Origin: GWB2-37-7 sp942492835
GTDB taxonomy: Bacteria > Bacillota > Clostridia > Lutisporales > Lutisporaceae
Length of the DNA: 64,000 bases
Direction: 5' to 3'
NCBI GenBank assembly: GCA_942492835.1
Contig: OW818645.1
Coordinates: forward strand, 3,720,001-3,784,000
In this document: positions 42,850-51,947 of the stretch, piece after piece
Layout of the letters: each line of letters starts with the position of its first letter
How positions within the stretch are numbered: position 1 is the first letter of the stretch
The notes under the pieces: model-generated
Seen by the model: the letters and a program-made list of their open reading frames with translations, nothing else
Told to the model about the DNA's origin: nothing
Databases searched by the model: none
Position numbers and translations under genes: made by a program

Positions 42850-43875
42850 ATGTATAATATTTCAATTATAGGTGCAGGAAGCTGGGGCACTGCAATAGCA
42901 ATATTGCTTGCAAAGAAGGGCTGCAATGTGAAGCAGTGGGTAAGAAGACAAGATCTTTGTGATACAATAAAGGAAACAAAAGAGAATATAACTTATTTGC
43001 CTGGTGTAGTGCTTCCAAGCAATATTGATATGTCTAGCGATTTAGATTATTGCTGTAAAGGAAGCGATATACTGGTGATAGCAACTCCTTCTCATACAGT
43101 TAGAGAAGTAGTTAATAGCATAAAGCCTTATACAAGAAAAGAACAGATTATAGTAGATTTAGCAAAGGGCATAGAGAACGAATCTCTCATGAGAATGTCT
43201 CAGATTATTGAGGAAATATTGCCGAGCAATAAGATTGTTGTATTATCTGGCCCTTGTCATGCAGAGGAAGTTGCAAGAGATATTCCTACTGCTATAGTAT
43301 CGTCTGCGAGAGAAAGAAAAACTGCAGAGTACATACAGGATGTCTTTATGACTCCAAAGTTTAGAGTATACACAAATCCTGATATGGTAGGGGTTGAGCT
43401 TGGGGGAGCATTAAAGAACATAATTGCTATCGGAGCTGGGATGAATGATGGCTTAGGCTTTGGTGATAATACTAAGGCTGCTATTATGACCAGAGGAATT
43501 GTTGAGATTTCAAGACTAGGTGAGTACATGGGGGCTAATAAGATGACTTTTGCAGGACTATCCGGTATAGGCGATCTTATAGTTACCTGCACCAGTATGC
43601 ATAGTAGAAATAGAAGAGCTGGAATTGCTATAGGTGAAGGCAAGTCCTTAGAAGAAGTGCTTGGCGCTACAAATATGGTGGTAGAAGGGGTAAGAACCAC
43701 AAAGTCAGCATATGAGCTAGCTTGCAAGATGGGTGTTGATATGCCGATTACCCAGGAAATATACAATGTTCTTTATAATAAAGCGGATGTGAAGAACTCT
43801 GTAATAAACCTTATGATGAGAGCTAAGACCCATGAAACAGAAGATATTGAAGAGATAAATAATATGGAGTGGTAA
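42850..43875 (+). CDS. gpsA: NAD(P)-dependent glycerol-3-phosphate dehydrogenase
   Basis: Reduces dihydroxyacetone phosphate to sn-glycerol-3-phosphate for PlsY. The 341-aa protein has an N-terminal Rossmann motif IGAGSWGTAIAILLAKKG, LSGPCHAEEVA, and the catalytic-lysine segment GVELGGALKNIIAIGAGMNDGLGFGDNTKAA. ATG at 42850 with AGGAGG, 10 nt after the plsY stop. The terminator at 43884 closes the der-plsY-gpsA operon. Confidence 0.97.
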   Translation: MYNISIIGAGSWGTAIAILLAKKGCNVKQWVRRQDLCDTIKETKENITYLPGVVLPSNIDMSSDLDYCCKGSDILVIATPSHTVREVVNSIKPYTRKEQIIVDLAKGIENESLMRMSQIIEEILPSNKIVVLSGPCHAEEVARDIPTAIVSSARERKTAEYIQDVFMTPKFRVYTNPDMVGVELGGALKNIIAIGAGMNDGLGFGDNTKAAIMTRGIVEISRLGEYMGANKMTFAGLSGIGDLIVTCTSMHSRNRRAGIAIGEGKSLEEVLGATNMVVEGVRTTKSAYELACKMGVDMPITQEIYNVLYNKADVKNSVINLMMRAKTHETEDIEEINNMEW

Positions 43876-43883
43876 TACATAAG

Positions 43884-43908
43884 CAGACCTTTTGGTCTGT
43901 TTTTTTTT
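43884..43908 (+). terminator. Rho-independent terminator after gpsA
   Basis: CAGACC-TTTT-GGTCTG hairpin (43884-43899) followed by nine T residues. Confidence 0.9.
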
Positions 43909-43944
43909 GGAATAATCTTAATTTGCCTACATATATATATATTG

Positions 43945-44097
43945 CTATATATGTTTCGAAGAAGATTTATCATACACAAAAGTAGTAGAAGTATCTGCTT
44001 TTGTATTATAGGTAATGTATTTTTCGCAGCATATGAATCAAAGAAGATATTTTGCACATTTTGAATTCAATATAGAATGTTTAGTGCAAAATATATA
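43945..44097 (+). repeat. Dispersed ~150-bp intergenic repeat, copy A
   Basis: This stretch upstream of spoIVA matches the reverse complement of 55127-55280. By hand, about 84 of 97 bases agree over 43961-44057. The element carries internal dyads: ACAAAAG..GCTTTTGT, and, at the right end, ATATTTTGCAC...GTGCAAAATAT (roughly 44047-44094). It has no ORF. The dyad structure suggests a non-autonomous, MITE-like or RNA-hairpin element. Confidence 0.75.
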
Positions 44098-44138
44098 ATA
44101 CATATAAGTGGCAGTATATATTTAAGGAGGTAGGGTAA

Positions 44139-45617
44139 GTGGAAGGATTCGATGTATATCGAGATATAGCCGAAAGAACTGACGGCAGCATTTACATAGG
44201 TGTTGTAGGACCTGTTAGAACCGGCAAATCAACATTTATCAAAAGATTTATGGAATTACTAGTTCTTCCCAATATAGACAATGAGTTTAAACGCGAAAGA
44301 ACTAAGGATGAGCTTCCGCAAAGCGCAAACGGCAAGACAATAATGACAACAGAGCCAAAGTTTGTACCTAACGAGGCTGTTGAGCTTACTTTAAGAGAAA
44401 ACGCAAAGTTTAAGGTAAGACTTATTGACTGTGTTGGATATCTTATAGAAGGAGCCCTTGGACATCTTGAAAATAATTCTGCAAGATTAGTTAGCACTCC
44501 GTGGTTTGAAAATCAAATACCATTTGAAGAAGCTGCAGAAATAGGCACTAGAAAGGTTATATCAGATCATTCTACAATTGGTCTTGTAGTAACAACAGAT
44601 GGTTCGATAACAGAATTACCAAGAAGAAGCTATATAGAAGCAGAAGAACGGGTAGTAAGAGAGCTAAAGGAATTAGAGAAACCATTTATAATAGTATTAA
44701 ATTCGTCAAGACCAACAGCACAAGAGACAATAGAGCTTCGTGAAGCGTTAGAGACAAAATACAGTATACCAGTAATAATAGTTGACTGCCAAAAAATGGA
44801 GTTAAGAGACTTGGATGAAATACTGGAAAGAGTATTGTTTGAGTTCCCTGTAAGAGAGATCAATTTCCATCTACCAAGATGGTTTGATTCACTAGAGATG
44901 GAACACTGGCTCAAGACAGACATGGTAAATGGTATTAGGAGTAATATTAGCGATGTATATAGACTAAGAGATATAGCTGTAACAGTAGCAAATATTAAAG
45001 AAATTGAGAGTCTAGAAAACGCAGCTATTAATGATATGCGCCTAGGAGAAGGGGTAGTAAATATTACACTAGATTTGAAGCAGGGATTGTTTTACAAGGT
45101 ACTAGGCGAGGTATCGGGGTATAACCTTGAGGGAGACTATCAGCTTGTCAACTTAGTAAAGGATTTATCACAAGCAAAGCGTGAATATGACAAGGTTAAA
45201 GATGCTTTGAGAGATGTTAAGGAATTTGGATATGGTATGGTAGCTCCATCTGTTGAAGAAATCAGACTAGAAGAACCAGAAATTACAAAGCAAGGTAATA
45301 ATTTTGGCGTTAAATTACGAGCCAGTGCGCCATCTCTACACATTATTCGTGCAGACATAGAGACTGAGATTTCTCCGATCATAGGAACTGAAAAACAAAG
45401 TGAAGAGTTTGTGACTTATTTCATGAACGAGTTTGAGAGTGACCCAGAAAAGATTTGGAGTTCAAATATGTTTGGCAAGTCCTTGTATGACATGGTAAAG
45501 GAAGAGCTTCAAGGCAAACTTTATAAAATGCCGGAAGATGTACAGGGCAAGCTACAGTTGACACTTAACAAGGTAGTTAATGATTCCAAAGGCGGTATAG
45601 TCTGCATAATCATATAA
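44139..45617 (+). CDS. spoIVA: Stage IV sporulation protein A, spore-coat ATPase
   Basis: Cytoskeletal ATPase that coats the forespore and forms the base of the spore coat. The 492-aa protein has Walker A GPVRTGKST (about residues 24-32), and the conserved Walker B-like region ending DCVGYLIEGALGHLE. The middle domain and the C-terminal region end GKLQLTLNKVVNDSKGGIVCIII. The start is GTG at 44139 with AAGGAGGTAGGG. It is a single-gene unit: the repeat element lies just upstream and a bidirectional terminator downstream. Mother-cell sigma-E control is expected from Bacillus, but I could not assign a convincing promoter. Confidence 0.97.
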   Translation: MEGFDVYRDIAERTDGSIYIGVVGPVRTGKSTFIKRFMELLVLPNIDNEFKRERTKDELPQSANGKTIMTTEPKFVPNEAVELTLRENAKFKVRLIDCVGYLIEGALGHLENNSARLVSTPWFENQIPFEEAAEIGTRKVISDHSTIGLVVTTDGSITELPRRSYIEAEERVVRELKELEKPFIIVLNSSRPTAQETIELREALETKYSIPVIIVDCQKMELRDLDEILERVLFEFPVREINFHLPRWFDSLEMEHWLKTDMVNGIRSNISDVYRLRDIAVTVANIKEIESLENAAINDMRLGEGVVNITLDLKQGLFYKVLGEVSGYNLEGDYQLVNLVKDLSQAKREYDKVKDALRDVKEFGYGMVAPSVEEIRLEEPEITKQGNNFGVKLRASAPSLHIIRADIETEISPIIGTEKQSEEFVTYFMNEFESDPEKIWSSNMFGKSLYDMVKEELQGKLYKMPEDVQGKLQLTLNKVVNDSKGGIVCIII

Positions 45618-45631
45618 TGTATTATTTATTG

Positions 45632-45672
45632 TATGAAAAAGTCTCCTGATTTAACCAGGAGACTTTTTCATA
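45632..45672. terminator. Bidirectional terminator between spoIVA and speD
   Basis: A perfect 17-bp stem (45632-45648 with 45656-45672) with A- and T-rich outer arms. It overlaps the last codons of the convergent speD gene. Confidence 0.88.
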
Positions 45673-46486
45673 CCTTTGTAACATTTTTACCGTAAAATAT
45701 CTCAGACATTTCTTTTTTAAGCTTTTGTTTGATTTTTTTCTTTTCTCCGGCAAGAAGGTCTTTTTTAGTGATTCCGAAAAGATAGTTATTTAGATCAAAT
45801 TCCTTGAGAATCATTTTGGTGTGGAAGATATTCTCTTGATAGACATTTACATCTATCATTTGGAATCGGTCCTTTATATCAGTTGAGATATAGTTTTGTA
45901 TAGAATTTATCTTGTGGTCTATGAAATACTTTTTACCATTTACATCTCTAGTAAAGCCTCTTACTCTATAATCCATGGTCATAATATCTGAGTCAAAGCT
46001 GTGAATCAAATAATTTAAAGCTTTAAGTGGAGAAATCATGCCACAGGTAGAAACATCTATGTCAGCTCTAAATGTGCTTATACCATCATCAGGATGGCTT
46101 TCTGGATAAGTATGAACTGTTATATGACTTTTATCTAAATGAGCAACTACTGCATCAGGCGTTGGACCTGGAGTTTCTGTATCATTAGTATTTTGTATAA
46201 CATCTTCATGTGCGCCTTCTTCAGAAATTAGCATTGTGACACTAGCACCTTGTGGATCGTAGTCTTGTTTAGCTATGTTTAGTATATTTGCGCCTATAAT
46301 ATTTGCAACACTTGTAAGAATGTTAGTTAATCTATCAGCATTGTACTGTTCATCAATGTATTCAATGTATCCCTTGCGATCCTCTATATTTTTAGCATAG
46401 CATATATCATACATATTGAAGCTTAATGTTTTTGTTAGATTGTTAAATCCATAAAGCTGTAATTTTTCGATATTCTTTATTTCCAT
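45668..46486 (-). CDS. speD: S-adenosylmethionine decarboxylase proenzyme (E. coli-type SpeD)
   Basis: Makes decarboxylated SAM, the aminopropyl donor for spermidine. The 272-aa protein closely follows E. coli SpeD: LYGFNNLTKTLSFNMYDICYAK, then the self-cleavage site HLDKSH, where Ser120 becomes the pyruvoyl group, then HTYPESHPDDGISTFRADIDVSTCG and VNVYQENIFHTKM. This long gamma-proteobacterial type is less common in Firmicutes than the short archaeal/Bacillus SpeH type. ATG at 46486 with GAGGAGG is preferred over an in-frame start at 46522. No spermidine synthase gene is adjacent. Confidence 0.96.
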   Translation of the reverse strand: MEIKNIEKLQLYGFNNLTKTLSFNMYDICYAKNIEDRKGYIEYIDEQYNADRLTNILTSVANIIGANILNIAKQDYDPQGASVTMLISEEGAHEDVIQNTNDTETPGPTPDAVVAHLDKSHITVHTYPESHPDDGISTFRADIDVSTCGMISPLKALNYLIHSFDSDIMTMDYRVRGFTRDVNGKKYFIDHKINSIQNYISTDIKDRFQMIDVNVYQENIFHTKMILKEFDLNNYLFGITKKDLLAGEKKKIKQKLKKEMSEIFYGKNVTKV

Positions 46487-46606
46487 TTTAGCCTCCTCGA
46501 GTACAATAAGTATAGTACGCATTAATACATTATTCTGCTTTTATATTATAAACTTATATGCTACAGATATCAAGCTTTTGAGCAAAATTGGAGAGAATAG
46601 GATGCA

Positions 46607-46635
46607 AAAAAGCACGGTGGTTAGCCGTGCTTTTT
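46607..46635. terminator. Bidirectional terminator downstream of the aminopeptidase pair
   Basis: AAAAAGCACGG-TGGTTAG-CCGTGCTTTTT, an 11-bp stem with A and T arms. It serves the minus-strand aminopeptidase genes. Confidence 0.88.
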
Positions 46636-46645
46636 AATAGCTTTA

Positions 46646-47761
46646 TTACTTTAAGTTTTCTGGGTTCAATACCTTTAAGGAATCTATTACAAACATTCCA
46701 TCTTTTCTGATTAGTGTATCATCAAACCAGATTTCTCCACCACCATACTCAGGTGTTTGTATGAAAACTAAATCCCAATGTATAGCTGATTTATTGCCAT
46801 TGTTGCATTCGTCATAAGCATTACCTGGAGTAAAGTGAATGCTGCCCATTATTTTTTCATCAAACAAAGTGTCTTTCATTGGCTTCAATATATATGGATT
46901 TACCCCTATTGCAAATTCACCAACATATCTTGCACCATCATCAGTATTGAACACTTCATTAATTCTTTCGGTATCATTAGCTGTAGCATTTACAATCTTG
47001 CCATCTTTGAATTCAAGTCTTATGTTTTCATAAGTAAAGCCTTGATATTCTGCAGGTGTATTATAAGTGATATAACCATTTACAGAATTTTTAACAGGAG
47101 CTGTGTAAACCTCACCATCAGGTATGTTTGCTTGACCGGCACATTTTATTGCAGGCAAGCCTTTAATTGAGAAAGTAAGGTCGGTTCCAACACCTTTAAT
47201 ATGAACTCTGTCTGTTTTCTCCAGAGCTTCAACTAGTGGAGTCATTGCTTCACCCATTTTTGCATAATCCAAAGAACCTACGTTGAAGTAGAAGTCTTCA
47301 AACTTCTCTGTGCTCATATTTGCCATTTGAGCCATAGCGTGGTTTGGATATCTCATAACGCACCACTTTGTATTTGGTACTCTTATTTCAGAGTGTACCT
47401 TTTTAAACCAATGTTTTTGGTATATGTTCATCTTATCACTAGGTACATCAGCCCAGTCAGAAGTATTCTTTGGACCTCTTATACCAATATAAGCCTGCAT
47501 GTTTCTCATTCTCTCTGCTTCAAACTCAGCAGCTTGTGCAATTTGTTTTTCGTTACAGCCTAGTAGCAATTCTCTCATCAAGTCTCTATTTTTTACTGTC
47601 AGAAATGGATTAGCTCCTACTGCATAGGCTTCTTTGATTAATGCATCAACCAACTCAGCACCAGAATCATTTAGTTCTATCAAAAGATTTTCACCAGGTT
47701 GAAGATTTACAGAATAATGAATTAGGTTTTTTGCCATTATGTCTATTCTTGGGTCTTTCAT
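46646..47761 (-). CDS. M29 family aminopeptidase (AmpS/PepS-like), distal copy
   Basis: Cytoplasmic metallo-aminopeptidase of 371 aa. The M29 family motifs are visible: VDTDLTFSIKG-type segment (GVGTDLTFSIKGLPAIKCAG), FTYENIRLEFKDGKIV, EFAIGVNP, GSIHFTPGNAY and SAIHWDLVFIQTPEYGGGEIWFD, which carry the Glu/His/Asp metal ligands. It is the second gene of a tandem pair and very similar to the gene at 47783, with 21 bp between them. RBS AAGGAGG. The family cleaves N-terminal residues with broad specificity. Confidence 0.92.
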   Translation of the reverse strand: MKDPRIDIMAKNLIHYSVNLQPGENLLIELNDSGAELVDALIKEAYAVGANPFLTVKNRDLMRELLLGCNEKQIAQAAEFEAERMRNMQAYIGIRGPKNTSDWADVPSDKMNIYQKHWFKKVHSEIRVPNTKWCVMRYPNHAMAQMANMSTEKFEDFYFNVGSLDYAKMGEAMTPLVEALEKTDRVHIKGVGTDLTFSIKGLPAIKCAGQANIPDGEVYTAPVKNSVNGYITYNTPAEYQGFTYENIRLEFKDGKIVNATANDTERINEVFNTDDGARYVGEFAIGVNPYILKPMKDTLFDEKIMGSIHFTPGNAYDECNNGNKSAIHWDLVFIQTPEYGGGEIWFDDTLIRKDGMFVIDSLKVLNPENLK

Positions 47762-47782
47762 TTTTTATGTCCTCCTTAGAAT

Positions 47783-48898
47783 TTACTTTAGATTTTCTGG
47801 ATTTAATACTTTAAGTGAGTCTAGTACAAATGCACCATCTTTTCTGATTAGTGTATTATCAAACCATATTTCTCCGCCACCGAACTCAGGAGTTTGAATA
47901 TATACTAAATCCCAGTGTATAGCTGATCTGTTTCCGTTATCACAATTTGTATATGCATTTCCAGGAGTAAAGTGAATGCTACCCATTATTTTCTCATCAA
48001 ACAATGCATCCTTCATAGGTTTTTGAATGAAGGGGTTGACGCCTATGGCAAATTCACCTATATATCTAGCTCCCTCATCAGTATCAAATACTTTATTTAG
48101 TCTTTCTGAATCATTAGCGGTTGCTTTTACTATCTTACCATCCTTAAACTCAAGTCTAATGTTTTCATATGTAAAGCCTTGATATTCTGCTGGAGTGTTG
48201 TATGTGAGATAGCCGTTTACAGTGTTCTTAACTGGGGCTGTGAATACTTCTCCATCAGGTATGTTTAGCTCGCCAGCACATTTTATTGCGGGCATACCTT
48301 TAATTGAGAAGGATAGGTCAGTTCCAACGCCTTTTATTCTTACTTTGTCTGTTTTTTCCAAAGCCTCAACTAATGGTGTCATAGCATTATCCATTTTTGC
48401 ATAATCAAGAGTACATACATCAAAGTAGAATTCTTCAAAGTTCTCTGTACTCATGTTTGCTAACTGTGCAAATGCAGAGTTTGGATACTTTAGGATTACC
48501 CATTTTGTATCTGGTATTCTGATATCAAGATGGACACCCTTTGTAATAATTCTTTGGTAAAGAGACATCTTTTCAGCAGGAATATCTGAATATGCAGCAG
48601 AATTTCTTGGACCTGCTATTTGTATGTATGCTTGCATTTGCCTCATTCGCTTTTTTTCAAATTCAGCGATTTTAGTTAATTGTTCCTCATTAGCGTTTAT
48701 CATAAGCTGTCTTTGGAGTTCTTTGTTTTTTGTTGCTAGAAAAGGATTTCCACCAAGCTTATAAGCTTCTTTTATAAGCTCTGCTGCAAGCTCTTCGCCG
48801 TCATCGTACATTTCAATTAACAAGTTTTCACCAGGTTGAAGCTTAAGAGAATGAGTAAGAAGATTTTTTGCTAATCTGCTAATTCTTGGGTCTTTCAT
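47783..48898 (-). CDS. M29 family aminopeptidase (AmpS/PepS-like), proximal copy
   Basis: A 371-aa paralogue of the downstream gene, the same length with the same motifs (GVGTDLSFSIKGMPAIKCAG, EFAIGVNPFI, GSIHFTPGNAYTNCDNG, SAIHWDLVYIQTPEFGGGEIWFD). Roughly three quarters of residues are identical by eye. Differences cluster in the N-terminal half (about residues 30-130), which may set substrate specificity. RBS GAGGTG precedes the ATG at 48898. A recent tandem duplication retained as two genes is likely. Confidence 0.92.
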   Translation of the reverse strand: MKDPRISRLAKNLLTHSLKLQPGENLLIEMYDDGEELAAELIKEAYKLGGNPFLATKNKELQRQLMINANEEQLTKIAEFEKKRMRQMQAYIQIAGPRNSAAYSDIPAEKMSLYQRIITKGVHLDIRIPDTKWVILKYPNSAFAQLANMSTENFEEFYFDVCTLDYAKMDNAMTPLVEALEKTDKVRIKGVGTDLSFSIKGMPAIKCAGELNIPDGEVFTAPVKNTVNGYLTYNTPAEYQGFTYENIRLEFKDGKIVKATANDSERLNKVFDTDEGARYIGEFAIGVNPFIQKPMKDALFDEKIMGSIHFTPGNAYTNCDNGNRSAIHWDLVYIQTPEFGGGEIWFDNTLIRKDGAFVLDSLKVLNPENLK

Positions 48899-49140
48899 AT
48901 TTTTTCACCTCGTTGAAATATTTAGAATGAATGATTTCATACTCATGAAATTATATAAATATGTAATACTTATATAAACAATTATACCCATTAAGAAAAA
49001 TATTGTAAAGACGATTATATATATCCAAATAGTAATTAAAGAAGTTATATTATAATATTTTTATAAAGATACAAACTAATTATAGTATATCTTTTGATTG
49101 TAAAAATATTTAAATTATTTCATAATTAGGAGTTGAAGCT

Positions 49141-49893
49141 ATGAAAACTATAGAAAGCGTATATGGAAAAACTTTTAAAACCATATTGTGGTTTATAAAG
49201 CCTATCAAGAAATTATTTATTAAGACTCTTTGTGAGGTTCATATATTCATTAATAATCAAGCACTTGAAATACTTAAGAATGATGGTCATCTTGATGCTT
49301 ACGAGTTCTATGCAAAGTATCAAGACAAATTAAACGAAGGTGCAGTATGGGCAGATCAGGATTTTAAGAGCAGAGAGCACTTTTATAATCCCTATACTCA
49401 AATCGGTTTATATGGCTGTAAAACCTCTAAACAACGATTTGAACGTTATTACTGTCATGCTTTAGTACATTGGGATTGCGGTGACTACGATAAAGCAATG
49501 TTTTATCTTGGTGCGGCAGTGCATCTAATACAGGATTCAACAATACCTCAGCATGGTAATATCAATCTATTAAAGAACCATAGAAGCTATGAACAGTGGA
49601 TTATAAAGGTTCATAACGATTTTGAGCATTATTCTATAAAGAATGGAGGAATATATTTAGATAGTGCCTATGAATATATTCCACATAACGCAAAGCACGC
49701 CATACAGATATTGAATAGATATTCATTAATTAAGGATCATACAGAGAAATATGTAAAGGTTGCTAACAACACTTTTCATATGGCACAGCGCACTACAGCA
49801 GGTTGTCTTATGAACTATTATACTAAGCTTCATGATATAGATTTTAAACAGACAGTTTTAAAATGTAGACAGGAAGGATCAAAGTGCAAATAG
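49141..49893 (+). CDS. Zinc-dependent phospholipase C-like protein without a signal peptide
   Basis: A 250-aa protein with the zinc-ligand layout of the bacterial PLC/S1-P1 nuclease-like fold. It has HIFINNQALEIL near residue 33, WADQDFKSREHFYNP (Asp and His ligands), YCHALVHWD, YLGAAVHLIQDSTIPQHGN (the HxxxD-type motif) and HNDFEHYS. Clostridial alpha-toxins have the same order, but are secreted and have a C-terminal C2-like domain. This protein has neither an obvious Sec signal nor the extra domain, though residues 15-32 are hydrophobic and lysine-flanked. Function not known; it may be a spore or membrane-associated homologue. Confidence 0.75.
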   Translation: MKTIESVYGKTFKTILWFIKPIKKLFIKTLCEVHIFINNQALEILKNDGHLDAYEFYAKYQDKLNEGAVWADQDFKSREHFYNPYTQIGLYGCKTSKQRFERYYCHALVHWDCGDYDKAMFYLGAAVHLIQDSTIPQHGNINLLKNHRSYEQWIIKVHNDFEHYSIKNGGIYLDSAYEYIPHNAKHAIQILNRYSLIKDHTEKYVKVANNTFHMAQRTTAGCLMNYYTKLHDIDFKQTVLKCRQEGSKCK

Positions 49894-49910
49894 AAGAATA
49901 TTGTAATAGA

Positions 49911-49960
49911 TAAGCCCTTCTGATAATATTAGGATTATGATATTAATGGAAGGGCTCTTT
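49911..49960 (+). terminator. Probable terminator after the phospholipase-like gene
   Basis: AGCCCTTC (49913-49920) pairs with GAAGGGCT (49949-49956) around an AT-rich loop, followed by CTTTATT. The loop is long, so it is a moderate call. Confidence 0.6.
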
Positions 49961-50019
49961 ATTATGAGTCTTTGTTTAAGCAATCTAATGCAATACATAT
50001 ATAGATTAAGAAAGGAAAC

Positions 50020-51900
50020 ATGATGAATTTATTAACTATAGAGAATATTTCAAAAGCATATAGCGAGAAGAAACTTCTTGATAATATAAATCTCGGAATC
50101 AATGAAGGGGATAAAATAGGGGTAATTGGTATAAATGGTGTAGGTAAGAGCACACTTCTAAAGATAATAGCAGGGGTGGAGCCACCTGATGAGGGAAGGT
50201 TAATAAAGGGCAACTCAGTAAGGGTAGAGTATCTATCGCAAAATCCATACTTTGATAATGAAGCTACAGTGTTGGAGCAGGTTTTTAAGGGCGATTCTGC
50301 TATTATGAGGTTAATTAGAGATTATGAACAGTTAGTGCAATGCCCTAATACTTCATCGGAGAAGCTAATGAAGCTTAATTCTGAAATGGACAGGATGAAT
50401 GCTTGGAACATGGAAAGTGAGGCAAAAGGAGTGCTAACTAAGCTCGGAATTGACGATTTTGAAGCAAAAATAAGCACTTTGTCAGGTGGGCAGCGAAAAA
50501 GAATTATGTTAGCCTCAGCCTTGATAAATCCCTCAGATTTGCTTATTCTAGATGAGCCAACCAACCATCTTGACAATACAACTATTGATTGGCTGGAGGA
50601 ATTCCTTAATAAGAGAAAAGGCGCACTTCTAATGATAACTCATGATAGATATTTCCTTGATAGAGTAGTAAACGAAATTCTTGAGGTAGATAGAGGCAGT
50701 TTGTTTTTATATAAGGGAAACTATAACAACTATTTAGAAAAAAAGTTGGAGCGAGAAGATCGGGAGAATGCCAGCGAGAGAAAAAGGCAAGGACTTCTAA
50801 AAAAGGAGCTTGCGTGGATAAGAAAAGGGGCAAAAGCTCGTACGACAAAACAAAAAGCCAGAATTGATCGTTTTGATAAGCTAAGTGAAAAGATTACTGA
50901 GCTAGAGGGTGATAAGCTGGATATATCGGTTGGCAGCAGCAGATTAGGAAAAAAGATTATTGAGATGGAGCATGTAAGTAAAGCCTTTGATACAAAAAAG
51001 GTTATAGAAGATTTCAGTTATATTGTTTTGAGAAATGATAGAGTTGGAATCATCGGTCCAAATGGGAGCGGTAAATCGACCCTTATGAATATAATAGCAG
51101 GCACAATGCTAGCAGATACAGGAAGCATTGAAATAGGTGAAACTGTAAGGATAGGGTTGTTTTCACAAGAATCCTACCATATGGATGAAAAGCTTAGAGT
51201 AATAGAGTACATTAAAGAAGGTGCTGAAATTTTAACTACCGCAGAGGGAGAGAAAATAAGTGCTTCACAAATGCTTGAAAGATTCTTGTTTGAACCCAAT
51301 TCTCAATGGACACCGATATCAAAGCTTTCAGGAGGGGAAAAAAGGAGACTGCATTTACTTAGAGTGTTGATGGAGGCTCCAAATGTACTACTTTTAGATG
51401 AACCAACCAATGATTTGGATATAGAAACGCTTACTGTGTTGGAGGATTATATAGAGAATTTCCAAGGAGCAGTAATAGCAGTATCTCATGATAGGTATTT
51501 CTTAGATAAGGTTACTGATAAGATATTTGTTTTTGAGGATAATGGAATAATTACTCAATACACAGGTAATTACTCTGATTTTAAAGAGAATGACATTGCA
51601 GATAAAAAAATCAAAGATAGCAGTCAAGGAAGCAATAATTCTGAAGATAGAGCAAAAAATAGACCTTTAAAATTTTCTTACAAAGAACAAAAGGAATATG
51701 ATCAAATAGATGATATGATTTCTTCTTTGGAGGAGCAGATTTCTGAGCTAGATGTAAAAATAAAAGCAGCAGCCACTGACTATATACTGCTGCAACAGTT
51801 AATGGAAGAAAAAGAAGCTTTAGAAAAACAATTGGAAGAAAAAATGGATAGATGGATATATCTAAATGAACTATCTGAAAGAATTGAAAAAGGTCAGTAA
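50020..51900 (+). CDS. ABC-F family ATPase
   Basis: A 626-aa soluble protein with two ABC domains and no transmembrane segments. The first has Walker A GINGVGKST, signature LSGGQRKR and Walker B LLILDEPTNHLD. The second has GPNGSGKST, LSGGEKRR and LLLDEPTNDLD. An interdomain linker with a basic stretch (ARTTKQKARIDRFDKL) joins them, and a C-terminal coiled coil spans about residues 560-626. ABC-F proteins of this Uup/YfmR-like class act on ribosomes (translation factors) or give antibiotic resistance. The length and coiled coil favour the housekeeping Uup/YfmR type. Confidence 0.93.
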   Translation: MMNLLTIENISKAYSEKKLLDNINLGINEGDKIGVIGINGVGKSTLLKIIAGVEPPDEGRLIKGNSVRVEYLSQNPYFDNEATVLEQVFKGDSAIMRLIRDYEQLVQCPNTSSEKLMKLNSEMDRMNAWNMESEAKGVLTKLGIDDFEAKISTLSGGQRKRIMLASALINPSDLLILDEPTNHLDNTTIDWLEEFLNKRKGALLMITHDRYFLDRVVNEILEVDRGSLFLYKGNYNNYLEKKLEREDRENASERKRQGLLKKELAWIRKGAKARTTKQKARIDRFDKLSEKITELEGDKLDISVGSSRLGKKIIEMEHVSKAFDTKKVIEDFSYIVLRNDRVGIIGPNGSGKSTLMNIIAGTMLADTGSIEIGETVRIGLFSQESYHMDEKLRVIEYIKEGAEILTTAEGEKISASQMLERFLFEPNSQWTPISKLSGGEKRRLHLLRVLMEAPNVLLLDEPTNDLDIETLTVLEDYIENFQGAVIAVSHDRYFLDKVTDKIFVFEDNGIITQYTGNYSDFKENDIADKKIKDSSQGSNNSEDRAKNRPLKFSYKEQKEYDQIDDMISSLEEQISELDVKIKAAATDYILLQQLMEEKEALEKQLEEKMDRWIYLNELSERIEKGQ

Positions 51901-51910
51901 AATGATGAGT

Positions 51911-51947
51911 AATAAAAAGCGAGTACTTTTTGTACTCGCTTTTTATT
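51911..51947. terminator. Bidirectional terminator after the ABC-F gene
   Basis: 16-bp stem (51911-51926 with 51932-51947) with five-T loop and A/T-rich outer arms. It serves both the ABC-F gene and the convergent ferritin-like gene, whose stop it overlaps. Confidence 0.9.

Noticed and set aside
44098..44138. A sigma-E promoter for spoIVA
   Set aside because: CATATAAG at 44101 partly resembles the -10, but no matching -35 was found at the right distance in this AT-rich stretch.
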